Positions 51,462-62,274 of a stretch of 64,000 bases of DNA are shown here, in pieces. The notes beneath the pieces are model-generated. The model worked only from the letters and a program-made list of their open reading frames with translations. It made no database searches and was not told where the DNA came from. The stretch is from NCBI RefSeq assembly GCF_021991875.1, contig NZ_JAHLKR010000001.1, forward strand, positions 163,148 through 227,147, in the 5' to 3' direction. Position 1 is the stretch's first letter. The number at the start of each line of letters is the position of its first letter. This DNA comes from Mycetohabitans sp. B8 (GTDB lineage: Bacteria; Pseudomonadota; Gammaproteobacteria; Burkholderiales; Burkholderiaceae). The translations under genes and the position numbers were made by a program.

Positions 51462-52283
51462 TCATCGCTCGCTTGAGCGCGCGGGCAGCGGCAGGCATGT
51501 GGCGAGCCACGGCGGCGGCACGGGCGCCAGGTGCAGCGCCACGGGCTGGTACCGCCCGTTTAGCCGCGCGGCGAGATGAAACAGCTCTGCCGCGCTGCGA
51601 GGGTCCCACGCGCCACTGAAGCCGCGCAATCCGGCGGCGCGGCGTGTTTCATCGAACGGCACGCGGTTGTGGACGAACTCCTCATGGCTCGCGCGGCCGA
51701 GCGCATACGGGACGAGCCAATCGAGCGCGCGCTCCAGCGTCGCACCGCAGGTGCTGCGCTCGCGCAGCCAGTTACGGTTGTGCCGGCGCGCGGCTAGCGC
51801 GGCCATCACCAACGGCTGCAAATCATAGGTCACGTAGTGCAGCGCATCGCGCTCGCCAAAATCCCGTGTTGTGCCATCCGGGGCAATGTTTGTGCCGACC
51901 TGCTCCACGAACAGCCGCTGCGCGGCATCGATCAACTTGCGATCATCCAGCGTGAACGCGGCTATCGCGATCAGCTTGACGCGATGGCTCTGCCAGTTGT
52001 TCGCGAACGTATGCCGGAGCGGCCGGGGCTGGCTGCCGATGCGCTCGACATAGCCGCGCGCCAGTGTGCGCAGGAACGCGATCGTCGCGTTGCGCGTCTT
52101 GGCCGGCAGTGCACTGGCGGTCAAGTCGTACGCGAGAATCGAGCCCTCGAGCTTCGTCTCGTCGATCGGATTGAAGCTTGGCTGGTAAGTCGTGACCCAC
52201 GGTTTCGTGCGCTGCATTGATGCTGCGCCGCGCAAATTTACGAACATTTCATCATAAGGGACCCCGTTGGGCCAGACTTGCAC
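51462..52283 (-). pseudogene. N-terminally truncated alginate lyase-family protein
   Basis: The frame of 273 codons begins at a GTG with unusual sequence, then matches the C-terminal two thirds of Burkholderia alginate lyase-type (PF05426-like) secreted proteins: WVTTYQPSFNPIDETKLEGS, FANNWQSHRVKLIAIAAFTL, TRDFGERDALHYVTYDLQPL. A stop codon sits just upstream and there is no signal peptide. Intact homologues are longer, with an N-terminal export signal and helices that are missing here. The product, if made, would stay cytoplasmic and is probably inactive. The truncation may have fused foreign codons (GVPYDEMFVNLRGAASMQR) at the 5' end. Confidence 0.7.
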
Positions 52284-52358
52284 CGTGTCGATTCTCGGTC
52301 ACGACAGCGGTGCGGCTCTCAAGGCTAAAGTGCTTGTGAAGCAACGGTAGGGGAGAGC

Positions 52359-52395
52359 AACCCACGCGGGAATGTGAACGCCGCATGCGTGGGTT
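52359..52395. terminator. Inverted repeat downstream of gcvP
   Basis: AACCCACGC (52359-52367) pairs with GCGTGGGTT (52387-52395), with a T-run on the plus-strand side. It may act as a bidirectional terminator between gcvP and the truncated lyase gene, although the minus-strand U-tract is poor. Confidence 0.45.
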
Positions 52396-52483
52396 TTCGC
52401 GATCCGCAGCGGACGCAAGTCTCCTTGCTGTGTTTGGGCCCGAAAGCGTGGGGTTCGTTCGGCGCTAACATGACAGTGCCGCG

Positions 52484-55400
52484 CTACGCATAGTCGGAGA
52501 CCGGCACGCACGAGCAAAACAGATTGCGATCGCCGTACGCATTGTCGGCGCGGCCTACGGGCGGCCAGTACTTGCTGGCTGCCAGCGACGGGACTGGATA
52601 CGCAGCCTGTTCGCGCCCGTAGGCATGAGGCCACGTGTCGGCGCCAATGACCGCGGCCGTATGCGGTGCATGCTTGAGCGGGTTGTCGTCTCGGTCAGTG
52701 TGGCCTTGCTCGATCGCGCGAATTTCGTCGCGGATTGCGATCATCGCGTCGATGAAACGGTCCAACTCCGCCTTGGATTCCGACTCGGTCGGCTCGATCA
52801 TCAACGTGCCGGGCACCGGAAAACTCATCGTCGGTGCGTGGAAACCATAGTCGATCAGCCGCTTTGCGACGTCCTCGACGGTTACGCCGCTTGCGTCCTT
52901 GATCGGCCGCAAGTCCAGGATGCATTCATGCGCGACCAGGCCGCCGGCTCCGGAATACAGCACCGGGTAGTGTGGGGCAAGGCGCTTGGCGATGTAGTTC
53001 GCGTTCAGGATCGCCGTCTCGGTCGCCGACTTGAGGCCGCACGCGCCCATCATTGCAATGTACATCCACGAAATCGGCAGGATGGCGGCTGAACCGTACG
53101 GCGCCGACGAGACCGCGCCGATCCCGTCCGGATTGCCAGCTGGCGTCGCCGCGCCTTCGCGCACATAGCCGACCGAACGCTGGTTCGGCAGGAAGCGCGC
53201 CAGGTGGGCGGCCACCGCGACGGGGCCAACGCCTGGGCCGCCACCGCCGTGCGGGATGCAAAAGGTCTTGTGCAGGTTCAAGTGCGACACGTCGCCGCCG
53301 AATTGACCCGGAGCGGTCAGGCCCACCATCGCGTTCATATTCGCGCCGTCGACGTACACCTGGCCCCCATGCGCGTGGACGATCTCGCAAATCTCTCGCA
53401 CGTTTTGCTCGAACACGCCATGCGTGGACGGGTACGTGATCATGATCGCCGCCAGCTTGTCTGCATGGCGCGCAGCCTGGGTCTTCAGGTCCTCGACGTC
53501 GACATTGCCCTGCGCATCGCACGCGACAACCACGACTTGCATGCCGGCCATCTGGGCGGATGCCGGATTGGTGCCATGCGCGGACGCCGGGATCAGGCAG
53601 ACGTTGCGATGTCCTTCGCCGCGCGACGCGTGGTACGCGTGGATGATGAGCAACCCGGCGTACTCACCCTGCGAGCCGGCATTCGGTTGCAGTGATACTG
53701 CGGCATAGCCGGTGCACGCCACGAGCATCCGCTCGAGCTGCTCGATCATTTTGCGATAGCCGACGGTTTGCGAGGCGGGCGCGAACGGATGGATCTGCGC
53801 GAACTCGGGCCACGTGACGGGCAGCATCTCCGACGTGGCGTTCAGTTTCATCGTGCACGAACCGAGCGGGATCATCGCGCGATCTAGGGCAAGGTCCTTG
53901 TCGGCAAGCCGGCGCAGGTAGCGCAGCATTTCCGTCTCGGAATGGTGGCGGTTAAACACCGGATGCGTTAGATACGCACTGCGGCGCCACAACGCGGCAG
54001 GCAGCGTGTCTTCGACGCTGGCGTCCAGCGCGTCGATGTCCCACGTCGGCGCGCCGACGTGCGCGTGCGCGGTGCCCGGCTGCATGCCAGCGAGCGCGGG
54101 CGCCGCGCCGGCCGTTTCGGCGAACAGCGCGAGCAAATCGGCCAGGTCCGAACGCGTCGTCGTCTCATCGATCGACACGCCCACGCGCGCGCCGTCGATC
54201 CGGCGCAGGTTGATCCGCCGCGCGAGCGCAGCCTCGTGCAGCGCTTCGGTGCGCGCGCCCGACTCAATCGTCAACGTGTCGAAGAACGTGTCATTGGCGA
54301 GCGTGTAGCCGAGCTGCCGCACGCCGGTCGCGAGCATCGCCGCGATGCGGTGCACGCGCTCGGCGATCTGCCGCAGGCCTCGTGGACCGTGGTAGACCGC
54401 GTACAGGCTAGCCATGATGGCCAGCAATGCCTGCGCGGTGCACACATTCGAGGTCGCCTTCTCGCGACGGATATGCTGCTCACGGGTTTGCAGTGCCAGC
54501 CGCAACGCGGGCTTGCCTTGTGCATCGACGGTCACGCCGACGAGCCGCCCCGGCATCTGCCGCTTGAACGCGTCGCGCACGGCAAGATACGCAGCGTGCG
54601 GGCCGCCGAACGCGAGCGGCACGCCAAAGCGCTGTGAGGTGCCCACTGCGACATCCGCGCCCCACTCGCCAGGCGGCGTCAACAGCGTCAGCGCCAACAG
54701 ATCGGCGGCGGCTACCACGTGCGCGCCGGCTTCATGGATTGCGTCGGTCAGGTCGCGATAGTCACGTACGTCGCCGTTGACGCCCGGATACTGCAGCAGC
54801 ACGCCGAACGCGCCGGCTTGCGCCGCCGCCGCGGCAGGGCCGACCCGCACGTCGATGCCCACCGGCTGCGCGCGCGTGCGGACCACCTCAATCGTCTGTG
54901 GGAGCACGTCATCGGCCACGTAGAACACGTTCGAGCGTGGCTTGCCCACGCGCTGCAGCAGCGTCATGGCCTCGGCCGCCGCCGTGCCTTCGTCGAGCAG
55001 CGATGCATTGGCGGTGTCCAGCCCGGTCAGGTCGATCACCATCTGCTGAAAATTGAGCAGCGCCTCGAGCCGGCCTTGCGAGATTTCGGGCTGGTACGGC
55101 GTATAGGCGGTGTACCAGGCCGGGTTCTCGAGCACGTTGCGCAGGATCACCGCGGGCGTATGTGTGCCATAGTAGCCCTGACCAATGTAGCTGCGGAACA
55201 CTTCGTTTTGGCACGCCAGTTCGCGCAGTCGTGCGAGCGCTTCGGCCTCGCTGCGCGGCGCGGTGAATTCGCCAAGCGGCAGGCTGTCACGACGCCGGAT
55301 GTTCGGCGGAATCACCGCGTCGATCAGCGCGTCGCGGTGATCGAAGCCGAGCACCGCCAGCATCTGCCGCTGATCGTCGGCGCTAGGCCCGATGTGACGT

Positions 55401-55486
55401 TCGGCGAAAGCGTCGTGTCGTTCAAGCTCGGTGAGTGTGGGACGGTTGGCGCGATTCGTCAGGTGATCCGGGAGCTCTGGCTTCAT
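52484..55486 (-). CDS. gcvP: Glycine dehydrogenase (decarboxylating), P protein
   Basis: This 1000-residue PLP enzyme decarboxylates glycine and passes the aminomethyl group to the GcvH lipoyl arm. The N-terminal half has [40 protein letters not shown] and [20 protein letters not shown]. The C-terminal half carries the PLP lysine in [19 protein letters not shown] and MNLDLHKT-like context. Homodimeric single-chain form. ATG 55486 is preferred to an upstream GTG because a GGA ribosome binding site lies at proper distance. It is the third gene of gcvT-gcvH-gcvP. Confidence 0.97.
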   Translation of the reverse strand: MKPELPDHLTNRANRPTLTELERHDAFAERHIGPSADDQRQMLAVLGFDHRDALIDAVIPPNIRRRDSLPLGEFTAPRSEAEALARLRELACQNEVFRSYIGQGYYGTHTPAVILRNVLENPAWYTAYTPYQPEISQGRLEALLNFQQMVIDLTGLDTANASLLDEGTAAAEAMTLLQRVGKPRSNVFYVADDVLPQTIEVVRTRAQPVGIDVRVGPAAAAAQAGAFGVLLQYPGVNGDVRDYRDLTDAIHEAGAHVVAAADLLALTLLTPPGEWGADVAVGTSQRFGVPLAFGGPHAAYLAVRDAFKRQMPGRLVGVTVDAQGKPALRLALQTREQHIRREKATSNVCTAQALLAIMASLYAVYHGPRGLRQIAERVHRIAAMLATGVRQLGYTLANDTFFDTLTIESGARTEALHEAALARRINLRRIDGARVGVSIDETTTRSDLADLLALFAETAGAAPALAGMQPGTAHAHVGAPTWDIDALDASVEDTLPAALWRRSAYLTHPVFNRHHSETEMLRYLRRLADKDLALDRAMIPLGSCTMKLNATSEMLPVTWPEFAQIHPFAPASQTVGYRKMIEQLERMLVACTGYAAVSLQPNAGSQGEYAGLLIIHAYHASRGEGHRNVCLIPASAHGTNPASAQMAGMQVVVVACDAQGNVDVEDLKTQAARHADKLAAIMITYPSTHGVFEQNVREICEIVHAHGGQVYVDGANMNAMVGLTAPGQFGGDVSHLNLHKTFCIPHGGGGPGVGPVAVAAHLARFLPNQRSVGYVREGAATPAGNPDGIGAVSSAPYGSAAILPISWMYIAMMGACGLKSATETAILNANYIAKRLAPHYPVLYSGAGGLVAHECILDLRPIKDASGVTVEDVAKRLIDYGFHAPTMSFPVPGTLMIEPTESESKAELDRFIDAMIAIRDEIRAIEQGHTDRDDNPLKHAPHTAAVIGADTWPHAYGREQAAYPVPSLAASKYWPPVGRADNAYGDRNLFCSCVPVSDYA

Positions 55487-55550
55487 ATCGAAATCCTGTT
55501 GGTCCACGCCGCCGCGACGCGCGGGGCCGGCGTGGACCCGTTGAGGTCAA

Positions 55551-55931
55551 TCAGGCGCCGATCGCCTGGCCGTACGCGGCCGCGTCGAGCAATGGGTCCA
55601 ACGCGGCCACGTCCGCGGGCTTGATACGGAACAACCAGGACTCGTATGGCGCGCCGTTGACCTGGTCCGGCGCACTGGTCAGCGCGTCATTGGACTCGAC
55701 GATTTCGCCAGCAACCGGCGCATAGATGTCAGAGGCCGCCTTGACTGATTCGATCACTGCGATCGCGTCGCCAGCCTCGACCTGCTTGCCGGCTTCCGGA
55801 AGTTCGAGAAATACGACGTCGCCCAGTGCTTCCTGCGCGTGGTCGGTGATGCCGACGGTCAGCGTGCCGTCGTCTTCCTTGCGAATCCACTCATGAGATT
55901 CGGTGTATTTAAGTTCGGCCGGGATGGTCAT
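55551..55931 (-). CDS. gcvH: Glycine cleavage system H protein
   Basis: This 126-residue lipoyl carrier shuttles the aminomethyl intermediate among P, T and L proteins. The lipoylated lysine is Lys64 in [19 protein letters not shown]. The start [20 protein letters not shown] is typical. ATG 55931 is chosen over the longer open frame because homologues begin there and a ribosome binding site (AGGAGT) precedes it. Confidence 0.97.
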   Translation of the reverse strand: MTIPAELKYTESHEWIRKEDDGTLTVGITDHAQEALGDVVFLELPEAGKQVEAGDAIAVIESVKAASDIYAPVAGEIVESNDALTSAPDQVNGAPYESWLFRIKPADVAALDPLLDAAAYGQAIGA

Positions 55932-56019
55932 GGACGACTCCTGATATCGTTGAGCTCGTGAATCGGTGTGCGCCGGCGCGGCGCGGGGGACAGTGCGCGG
56001 TGGTGGTGGCACGTCGCCG

Positions 56020-57138
56020 TCAGACGAGCGGCTTGCCGTGGCGCACGAACGGTAGTTTAACCACCCGCGCGGGCAACGCCTTGTCGCGGATCACGACCTG
56101 TACGGTGTCGCCGGCCGACACGGCCGTCGGCACGCGTGCCAATGCGATGGATTGCTGCAACGACGGCGAGAACGTGCCACTGGTGACTTCGCCGTCGCCG
56201 TGTGCAGTGAGCACCTTCTGGTGTGCACGCAAGATGCCCGCTGGCTTGCCCTGCGAGTCCTTGTCCAGCACTAGGCCCACGAACGCCGCGCGCTGGCCCT
56301 GCGCGCGCAGCGCCGCGCTGCCGATGAAATCCCGCTCGCTTGACAAATCGATGGTCCACGCGAGGCCAGCGTCAAGCGGTGACACATTTTCGTCCATGTC
56401 CTGCCCGTACAGATTCATGCCGGCCTCTAGTCGCAGCGTATCGCGCGCTCCCAGGCCGCATGGCTTGACACCGTGCGCCGCCAGCGCCTGCCACAACGCT
56501 TGCACGTGCGCGGTCTCGACAATGATCTCGAAGCCGTCCTCGCCGGTATAGCCAGTGCGGGCAACCATCAGTGCACCGAACGGCGTGCCGTCCACGCGCG
56601 CGGCGTTAAAGGGCTTGAGCGCTTCGCCCGGCTGTTGCACCGCCGGCACGGCTTGCCCGACCTTCACCCGCGCATTCGGGCCTTGCACGGCGAGGATGGC
56701 CAGGTCCCGGCGCGGCGTCAGCGTGACGCCGAAGTTGCCTTGCGCGTTGAGTTGGCCGAGCCAGCCGATGTCCTTGTCCGCGGTACCGGCGTTGACCACG
56801 ACGCGGAACGCATCATCGGCGAAGTAATACACGATCAGATCGTCGACCACCCCGCCGCTTGCGTTCAGCATGCACGAGTACAGTGCCCGGCCCGGCGTTT
56901 GCAGTTTGTCGACATTGTTGGCCAATGCCATGCGCAGGAACGCCCGTGCGCCAGCGCCGGTGATATCAACGACGCACATGTGTGACACGTCGAACATGCC
57001 GGCGTCGCTGCGCACCGCGCGGTGCTCGTCAATCTGCGAGCCATAGTTCACCGGCATATCCCAGCCGCCGAAGTCAACCATGCGTGCCTGAAGCGTACGG
57101 TGGGCTGCGTTGAGCGGGGTGGTTTTGAGTTGAGTCAT
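56020..57138 (-). CDS. gcvT: Aminomethyltransferase, glycine cleavage T protein
   Basis: This 372-residue protein releases ammonia and transfers the one-carbon unit to tetrahydrofolate. Blocks seen are [20 protein letters not shown] then [39 protein letters not shown] and [20 protein letters not shown]. Length is normal. It is the first gene of the gcv operon, 67 bases or more downstream of a glycine riboswitch that reads into it. Confidence 0.97.
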   Translation of the reverse strand: MTQLKTTPLNAAHRTLQARMVDFGGWDMPVNYGSQIDEHRAVRSDAGMFDVSHMCVVDITGAGARAFLRMALANNVDKLQTPGRALYSCMLNASGGVVDDLIVYYFADDAFRVVVNAGTADKDIGWLGQLNAQGNFGVTLTPRRDLAILAVQGPNARVKVGQAVPAVQQPGEALKPFNAARVDGTPFGALMVARTGYTGEDGFEIIVETAHVQALWQALAAHGVKPCGLGARDTLRLEAGMNLYGQDMDENVSPLDAGLAWTIDLSSERDFIGSAALRAQGQRAAFVGLVLDKDSQGKPAGILRAHQKVLTAHGDGEVTSGTFSPSLQQSIALARVPTAVSAGDTVQVVIRDKALPARVVKLPFVRHGKPLV

Positions 57139-57204
57139 GAAAGCTCTCGGTAGCGCGAACACAAAAAGGCGCACGAGCATCCGGGTAGCGGTGGATGCAT
57201 GCAT

Positions 57205-57500
57205 GACCCCTCTGTCCTCGGTACCTGAGAGATTGCGCCGCGCGGCTTGCCTGCCACGCATCGGCGCGCGCCCCTTCGGTGGGTAGCCTGCGCCGCTGCG
57301 TTTGCACGCGCACGGCTGCTACTACCGCTCTCCAGAGTACGGTGCCGACCGGTTGGTGCACACGCGCCGACGGGCAGCGCGCGACGACGAGTCGGCGGTC
57401 CGGCGCGCACGGTCCTTTTGCCTGAGAGTTTGTGGGTTGCCCCTTCGGCGGCACCGGCTTGCGATTTGTCGCACGAAGCCGGCGCACTCTCCCGGCGCGC
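57205..57500 (-). promoter_or_regulatory. Tandem glycine riboswitch upstream of gcvT
   Basis: On the minus strand two aptamer-like units follow each other. The first (57500 toward about 57405) begins GGGAGAGTGCGCC and contains CGCCGAAGGGGCAA and CTCAGGCAAAAGGACC. The second (about 57345 toward 57205) has CTCTGGAGAGCGG, CACCGAAGGGGCGCGC and TCTCAGGTACCGAGGACAGA then GGGG. These are the conserved landmarks of glycine aptamers. In known cases glycine binding turns on gcv expression, so the operon should be induced by glycine. The second unit has a longer variable stem than the first. Confidence 0.93.
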
Positions 57501-57531
57501 GTGGCGATTGTGCGCGCCGCGCGCCGCTGTG

Positions 57532-57615
57532 TCAATCGGCCCAATCGCGCCACCACGTCATCAACACGGTCATCGCAGTCGGCCCGATGAGCAATCCGAT
57601 CAAGCCGAAGGTTTG
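57532..57615 (-). pseudogene. C-terminal fragment of an AI-2E-family transporter
   Basis: The last codons before a stop read QTFGLIGLLIGPTAMTVLMT then WWRDWAD, matching the final helix of AI-2E (UPF0118) permeases (GLLGLFLGPVxxAxxxxLWRxW). Everything upstream belongs to another gene, so only the tail remains. Confidence 0.55.
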
Positions 57616-57830
57616 CGCGCCGCCGTCCGGTTGCCGCGCTTTCACGTGCCTTTTCGATGATCGCCAGGCCGTCGGCCGCATCACGAGCGCTGACCGGCAG
57701 CGGCGTGCCGTACCGGACCGCGTCCGCGATCGCCGCATAGAACTGCTGGTACGCGCGCTATCCGCGCTCGGATATTCGCGCGACAGCTCCGTATTACCGT
57801 CCAGCGCGCGCAATGGGCCAGGCGGATTGC
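57600..57830 (-). pseudogene. C-terminal fragment of a Gfo/Idh/MocA-family oxidoreductase
   Basis: In a different minus-strand frame the sequence reads YQQFYAAIADAVRYGTPLPV then SARDAADGLAIIEKARESA, the C-terminal block typical of Gfo/Idh/MocA dehydrogenases (xFYxAIxxAIRxGxPxPVxxxDAxxxLxIIExAxxSAxxG). The NAD-binding N-terminal part is absent. It runs directly into the AI-2E fragment, so two neighbouring genes were joined by deletion. Confidence 0.6.
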
Positions 57831-57891
57831 GGCCCCATTGGCTATGGTCTGGATTTCTTTAATGGTGACGTGATGCGCGGCGTGATGGTAT

Positions 57892-60030
57892 TCACCCTGG
57901 CTGTTTCTGCAGTAGGGCCTTCAGGCTCGCCAGCCGATCCTTGGGCGTCATCGGTGCTTCGTCCGGCGTGGGCGGCGGCGCATCGTCCAGACGCATTTCC
58001 GCAATAAAGCGGGACGGCTCGCACACGAGCGTCTCCCTTGCGCGCTTTCGCTTCTTGCAATAGTTCAAATGCAGGCTGCGCTGTGCGCGCGTGATTGCGA
58101 CATACATCAGGCGGCGCTCCTCCTCGATCCGCGCGTCGTCAATCGGCTCATCATCGGCGCCACCGCGGTGCGGAAGAATGCCTTCCTCGACGCCTACCAA
58201 AAACACGTGTGGATATTCGAGGCCCTTCGACGCATGGATGGTGGACAGGCGTACCGCGTCTGGGTCCTCGTCCTTGCCATCGAGCATCGACATCAGTGCG
58301 ACGGTCTGAATCAAACCCAGCAGGTTCTTGCCGGTATCGGCCAGTCCGTCCGCATGATCGTAGCCGTATGCGTGTTGTTCGTCATCGTCGTTGGCATCCT
58401 CGCCGCCTGGCGTGTCGGCTCCGCGGAGCGTGGCGTCGCGCTCCGGTTTTGTCCCCTTCTTCTTGAGCCATTCGAGGAACTCGAGCACGTTTGTCCACTT
58501 GGTCTGCGCCTGGCGCTCGTCGAATGCGTCATACAGGTACGCTTCATAATGGATGGCTTCCATCAGATCATCCAGTAGCGTCGTTGCTGGGTCGGTGCCG
58601 GCCCGCGCCGCGATGCGCTGAATGAAATCGCAGAACACCCGCAGCGGCTCGACCTGACGTGGCGACAGCCGCGCCTCGATGCCGCCCATATAGACTGCCT
58701 CGAACAGCGACACCTTCGCCTGGCCGGCAAACGAACCGAGCGCCTCTAGCGTCGTGTTGCCCACGCCTCGGCGCGGCGTGGTGATCGCGCGGATAAACGC
58801 TGGATCATCGTCGTGATTAGCGATCAGCCGGAGATAGGCGCAGATGTCCTTGATTTCGGCGCGATCGAAGAACGACTGTCCGCCGGACAGCACGTACGGG
58901 ATACGCTCGCGGCGCAGCACCTGCTCGAAGATCCGGGCTTGGAAGTTGCCCCGGTACAGGATCGCATAGTCGCGGAAACGCGCGCGGCGTTCGAACTTGT
59001 GCGCCGATAGGCGGAACACCACCGATTCCGCTTCGTGCTCTTCGTCATTGCATGGCGTCATGGTAATCGTGTCACCCATGCCATGCTCGGACCACAGCTT
59101 CTTCTCGAACAGTTTCGGGTTTTGCGCGATCACGCTGTTTGCGGCGTTCAGGATGCGCACCGTCGAGCGGTAGTTTTGCTCGAGTTTGATGACCTTAAGA
59201 CGGGGGAAGTCCACTTGCAATTGCGCAAGGTTCTCCAATGTCGCGCCGCGCCAGCCGTAGATCGCTTGGTCATCGTCGCCGACTGCCGTGAACGCCGCGC
59301 GCGGGCCGGCGAGCAGCTTCAGCAGTTCGTACTGGCACGCGTTGGTGTCCTGGTACTCGTCCACCAGCAGGTAGCGCAGCCGGTTCTGCCATTTGTCGCG
59401 CACCGGCTCATTGTCGCGGAACAATTCCGTGGGCAGCCGGATCAAGTCGTCGAAGTCCACCGCCTGATACGCGTGCAGCGTCGCCGCGTAATTGCGGAAC
59501 ACGATCGCCGCCTGCATTTCGTCCTCATTCTGCGCGAGTACACTGGCCTGTTCCGGCGTGACCATGCCGTTTTTCCACAGCGAGATGATCGACTGGATTC
59601 TGCGAATCAGTCCCTTGTCCGTCGTGCCGACCTGCTCCTGGATCATGGCGAAGCAATCGTCCGCGTCCATGATCGAGAATTGCGGCTTCAAGCCGACATG
59701 TGCCGCTTCCTGACGCAAGATCTGCACGCCCAGCGAATGGAACGTGCATACCGTCAGCTGATTGACGGGCACTTTGCGGCCTTCCTTGCCAGGCGTCGTC
59801 AGCGTTTTGCCCTCGAGCAGCTTGCCCACCCGTTCGCGCATTTCGGCTGCCGCCTTGTTTGTGAAGGTAACCGCAGCAATGTGACGTGGCTCGAAACCTT
59901 TTGCCTCGATCAGATGGGCGATCTTTTGCGTGATGACACGCGTCTTGCCGCTGCCGGCGCCGGCAAGCACGAGGCAGGGGCCGTCGAGATAGGTGACGGC
60001 GGCACTTTGCGCGGGGTTTAGGCCATACAT
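57892..60030 (-). CDS. rep: ATP-dependent DNA helicase Rep (UvrD family)
   Basis: This 712-residue superfamily-1 3'-5' helicase clears proteins ahead of the replication fork. Motifs in order are Q-motif LNPAQSAAVTYLDGPCLVLA, Walker A GAGSGKTRVITQKIAHLI, Walker B and motif II YLLVDEYQDTNACQYELLKL, motif III AVGDDDQAIYGWRGA, QNYRSTVRILNAANSVI, and VRLSTIHASKGLEYPHVFLV. A Glu/Asp/His-rich insert lies near residue 570. ATG 60030 matches the family start; the frame opens 14 codons earlier. Confidence 0.93.
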   Translation of the reverse strand: MYGLNPAQSAAVTYLDGPCLVLAGAGSGKTRVITQKIAHLIEAKGFEPRHIAAVTFTNKAAAEMRERVGKLLEGKTLTTPGKEGRKVPVNQLTVCTFHSLGVQILRQEAAHVGLKPQFSIMDADDCFAMIQEQVGTTDKGLIRRIQSIISLWKNGMVTPEQASVLAQNEDEMQAAIVFRNYAATLHAYQAVDFDDLIRLPTELFRDNEPVRDKWQNRLRYLLVDEYQDTNACQYELLKLLAGPRAAFTAVGDDDQAIYGWRGATLENLAQLQVDFPRLKVIKLEQNYRSTVRILNAANSVIAQNPKLFEKKLWSEHGMGDTITMTPCNDEEHEAESVVFRLSAHKFERRARFRDYAILYRGNFQARIFEQVLRRERIPYVLSGGQSFFDRAEIKDICAYLRLIANHDDDPAFIRAITTPRRGVGNTTLEALGSFAGQAKVSLFEAVYMGGIEARLSPRQVEPLRVFCDFIQRIAARAGTDPATTLLDDLMEAIHYEAYLYDAFDERQAQTKWTNVLEFLEWLKKKGTKPERDATLRGADTPGGEDANDDDEQHAYGYDHADGLADTGKNLLGLIQTVALMSMLDGKDEDPDAVRLSTIHASKGLEYPHVFLVGVEEGILPHRGGADDEPIDDARIEEERRLMYVAITRAQRSLHLNYCKKRKRARETLVCEPSRFIAEMRLDDAPPPTPDEAPMTPKDRLASLKALLQKQPG

Positions 60031-60212
60031 GGAGCGTAGCGGAGGGCGACGACGCGCGCTGCACGGATGCATCGCGTCGGACGATGTGGTTCGCTGGGAC
60101 CGGGGATGTTAACACAGCGGCGCTAACACAGCGGCGCGTTGTGGACAGCCGACGCGCCGCGTGGGCCTAAGGTTCGCAGATGGGTTGACTGCGCCGCTCC
60201 GTGCCAATCCGG

Positions 60213-60827
60213 CTATTTGGCTGCACCTACCATATAGTCGACGGCCGCCTTCACGTCGGCATCGGAAGCATTCGAGCCGCCTTTGGGCGGCATCGCGCCC
60301 TTGCCGTGCAGCGCGTAGTGGTAGACAGTATCCATCGACTCCTTCAGCCGTGGCGCCCAAGCCGCCTTGTCACCGAGCTTCGGTGCGCCGGCTACGCCGG
60401 CGGCATGGCACGTTTGGCAGACCTGCTGGTACAGTGCCTTGCCGGCCTGCGCGGCGTCCGCGCTTGCGGACGTGGCGGCGCTGCCGGACGGCGGCGTAGA
60501 CGCAATCGCGGCGATTGCCGCTGCGGCAGCTTGCGCGCTACCGCTATTTGCTACCGCGGCGGATTGCGTTTCGGCAGCCGATGTGTCAGACGCGAGTTGG
60601 CCTTCGCCTGGGGTGTTCGCGTCGCGGACCGCTACGCGGGCTACGGGTGCGATACGGCGGGAAACCTGCTCGTGCGACAAACCGTCGGTGCCGGCACCGG
60701 TACGGGTGCCGTTGTTCACATAATTAACGAGCAACGCAATGATGATGACCGGGAGCGCAAAGCTGGCAATGACCAGCGCGATGAGCTGCTTCGGATTCTT
60801 GATCGGGGCTTCGTGTGCTTCGCTCAT
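60213..60827 (-). CDS. Membrane-anchored c-type cytochrome (cytochrome c5-like)
   Basis: The 204-residue product has one N-terminal membrane helix (LIALVIASFALPVIIIALLV), then a 75-residue Ala/Ser/Thr-rich linker, then a class I cytochrome c domain with heme motif CQTCH (VCQTCHAAGVAGAPKLGDKA) and axial Met in GKGAMPPKGG. It resembles cytochrome c5 family electron carriers that feed terminal oxidases or accept electrons from quinol oxidoreductases. ATG 60827 is chosen to place the membrane helix at the N-terminus. It is transcribed in the same direction as rep but about 180 bases ahead of it. Confidence 0.88.
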   Translation of the reverse strand: MSEAHEAPIKNPKQLIALVIASFALPVIIIALLVNYVNNGTRTGAGTDGLSHEQVSRRIAPVARVAVRDANTPGEGQLASDTSAAETQSAAVANSGSAQAAAAAIAAIASTPPSGSAATSASADAAQAGKALYQQVCQTCHAAGVAGAPKLGDKAAWAPRLKESMDTVYHYALHGKGAMPPKGGSNASDADVKAAVDYMVGAAK

Positions 60828-61198
60828 GCTGTCTCGTCTCTCTAACAATGGATTCGGTAAAGCGTGGTAGCGAACGACAGGGCCTGCCAGAACGACTGCC
60901 GATAACAACCGTCGATCGATTATAGACGCAAAGAAACGAGGCGTGACGGAGCTTCCCGTGCTATTCAGCGCGCGTTTACCCACTCAGAACCCGAATGTAC
61001 AGGCGAAAATCTTTACCTCGCGTCGTCACCTACTGAGCGCTTGGCAAACCGGGGGAGCGCCCATGTACGGGAATCGATGCGGGACCGCGATGGCCGGGGG
61101 CGGATATTCCCACACATCGGATGGACGACACAGTCGAGTTGCGTTATACTTTTGGACTGTTTTGGCGTCCGTTTACCTCGGATGCCCTGCAATGCGAT

Positions 61199-61274
61199 GC
61201 GCCCGTAGCTCAATGGATAGAGTACTGCCCTCCGAAGGCAGGGGTTGCTGGTTCGATCCCAGCCGGGCGCGCCA
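61199..61274 (+). tRNA. tRNA-Arg (anticodon CCG)
   Basis: This is a complete 76-base cloverleaf. The acceptor GCGCCCG pairs with CGGGCGC, the D-arm is GCTCAATGGATAGAGT, the anticodon stem is CTGCC/GGCAG with loop CTCCGAA (anticodon CCG, reading CGG), the T-arm is GCTGG TTCGATC CCAGC, and the encoded 3' end is GCCA. The T-arm and 3' end are a classical integration site, and A/T-rich probable acquired DNA starts downstream. Confidence 0.95.
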
Positions 61275-62274
61275 GAATTTCTAGAAAAATCAAGGTTTTA
61301 GCACGATCTTGCGCACAAGCCATGCGGTTGGAAAAGACCCAAAATGGCCTCATTTTAGACTCGCAGTGTTCCCAAATTTGTACCCGCCTGTCCCTGGTGC
61401 CCGGACCTAATTTTACTTTGCTAATTCGTAAGGCTTGCGCCGCCGCGTGCCCGCCTGGTTTCCCCCCATCGGTCTTCCGACGAATACCCCGGAGGATTGA
61501 GAGGGGGGCAGGAAAGTCTGCCGGGCGCTGGCCGCTTCATTCCTGCCTATCGTAGGTAGTGGTTGGTATTAATTTTTTCATTTTTAATCAATGAGTTGTG
61601 TACGCGTGGCGGCTGTTCCATCTTCGTTCGGGTACACAATCGGGCCTAAAACGGGACGGAATGCGCCCGGTATAAACGGGTATAGAAAGGGGCGCGCCAT
61701 GCCCGTGGCGGGGCTGTAGGCGGGGCCTAAACCATCGCCCACCATTGACCATGCTCCGCCTCGCTTCTGGCAACGTGCCACGAATGCGCGTGCACGCGTG
61801 GGCTATCTGTTTGCCGTTTTGCACTGTGCGTTCTCCTCATTCAATATCGGGACACTTACCGACACAACCCATCATTCCAGCCCTCGCTCGCTGCCAGGAG
61901 GCTTGCTGACATTGTCGCAAGTCGCGTATCTGTGCCGCACTCTTGGAGCGAGCGAAGCAACGCGACGAGTGCCAGTAACAACGGCGTACCCTAGGGACCG
62001 AGGGAGTAGAGTGCTCCTACAAGACAAGGGCAATAGTGGAGCGCTCCATAATGACAGTGTTCTGACTTGTAAGCTTTGTACTCATGTAATTGCGTGTCGG
62101 ATTACATTCAGTGTGAAGCCGCTTTGAAACACAAGAGGTACTAAGCCGACAATTGCCATGGATAATTTGCCAACACTCATTGTTACCCGCTCGACGGGGA
62201 AATATGCTGGCTTCAGCAAGCTAATACGCTTGCCAACTATGAATAATTGAATTAATTCACCTAGTGAGGCGGCA
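61275..62274. other. Non-coding stretch downstream of tRNA-Arg
   Basis: About 1 kb with no recognisable gene. Composition changes from G/C-rich to A/T-rich along it. The motif AAATTTGTACCC at 61374-61385 resembles sequences seen next to tRNA-targeted integrase genes, but no integrase is present in the window. Short open frames (for example 61584-61781 minus, 61798-62127 plus) have no family features. Confidence 0.4.

Noticed and set aside
54719..55624. 301-codon plus-strand frame opposite gcvP
   Set aside because: Shadow of gcvP with no family features.
59035..60021. 328-codon plus-strand frame opposite rep
   Set aside because: Antisense to well-conserved helicase motifs; no domain found.
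61798..62127. 109-codon frame downstream of tRNA-Arg
   Set aside because: No domain, no ribosome binding site, and composition unlike either core or island genes.
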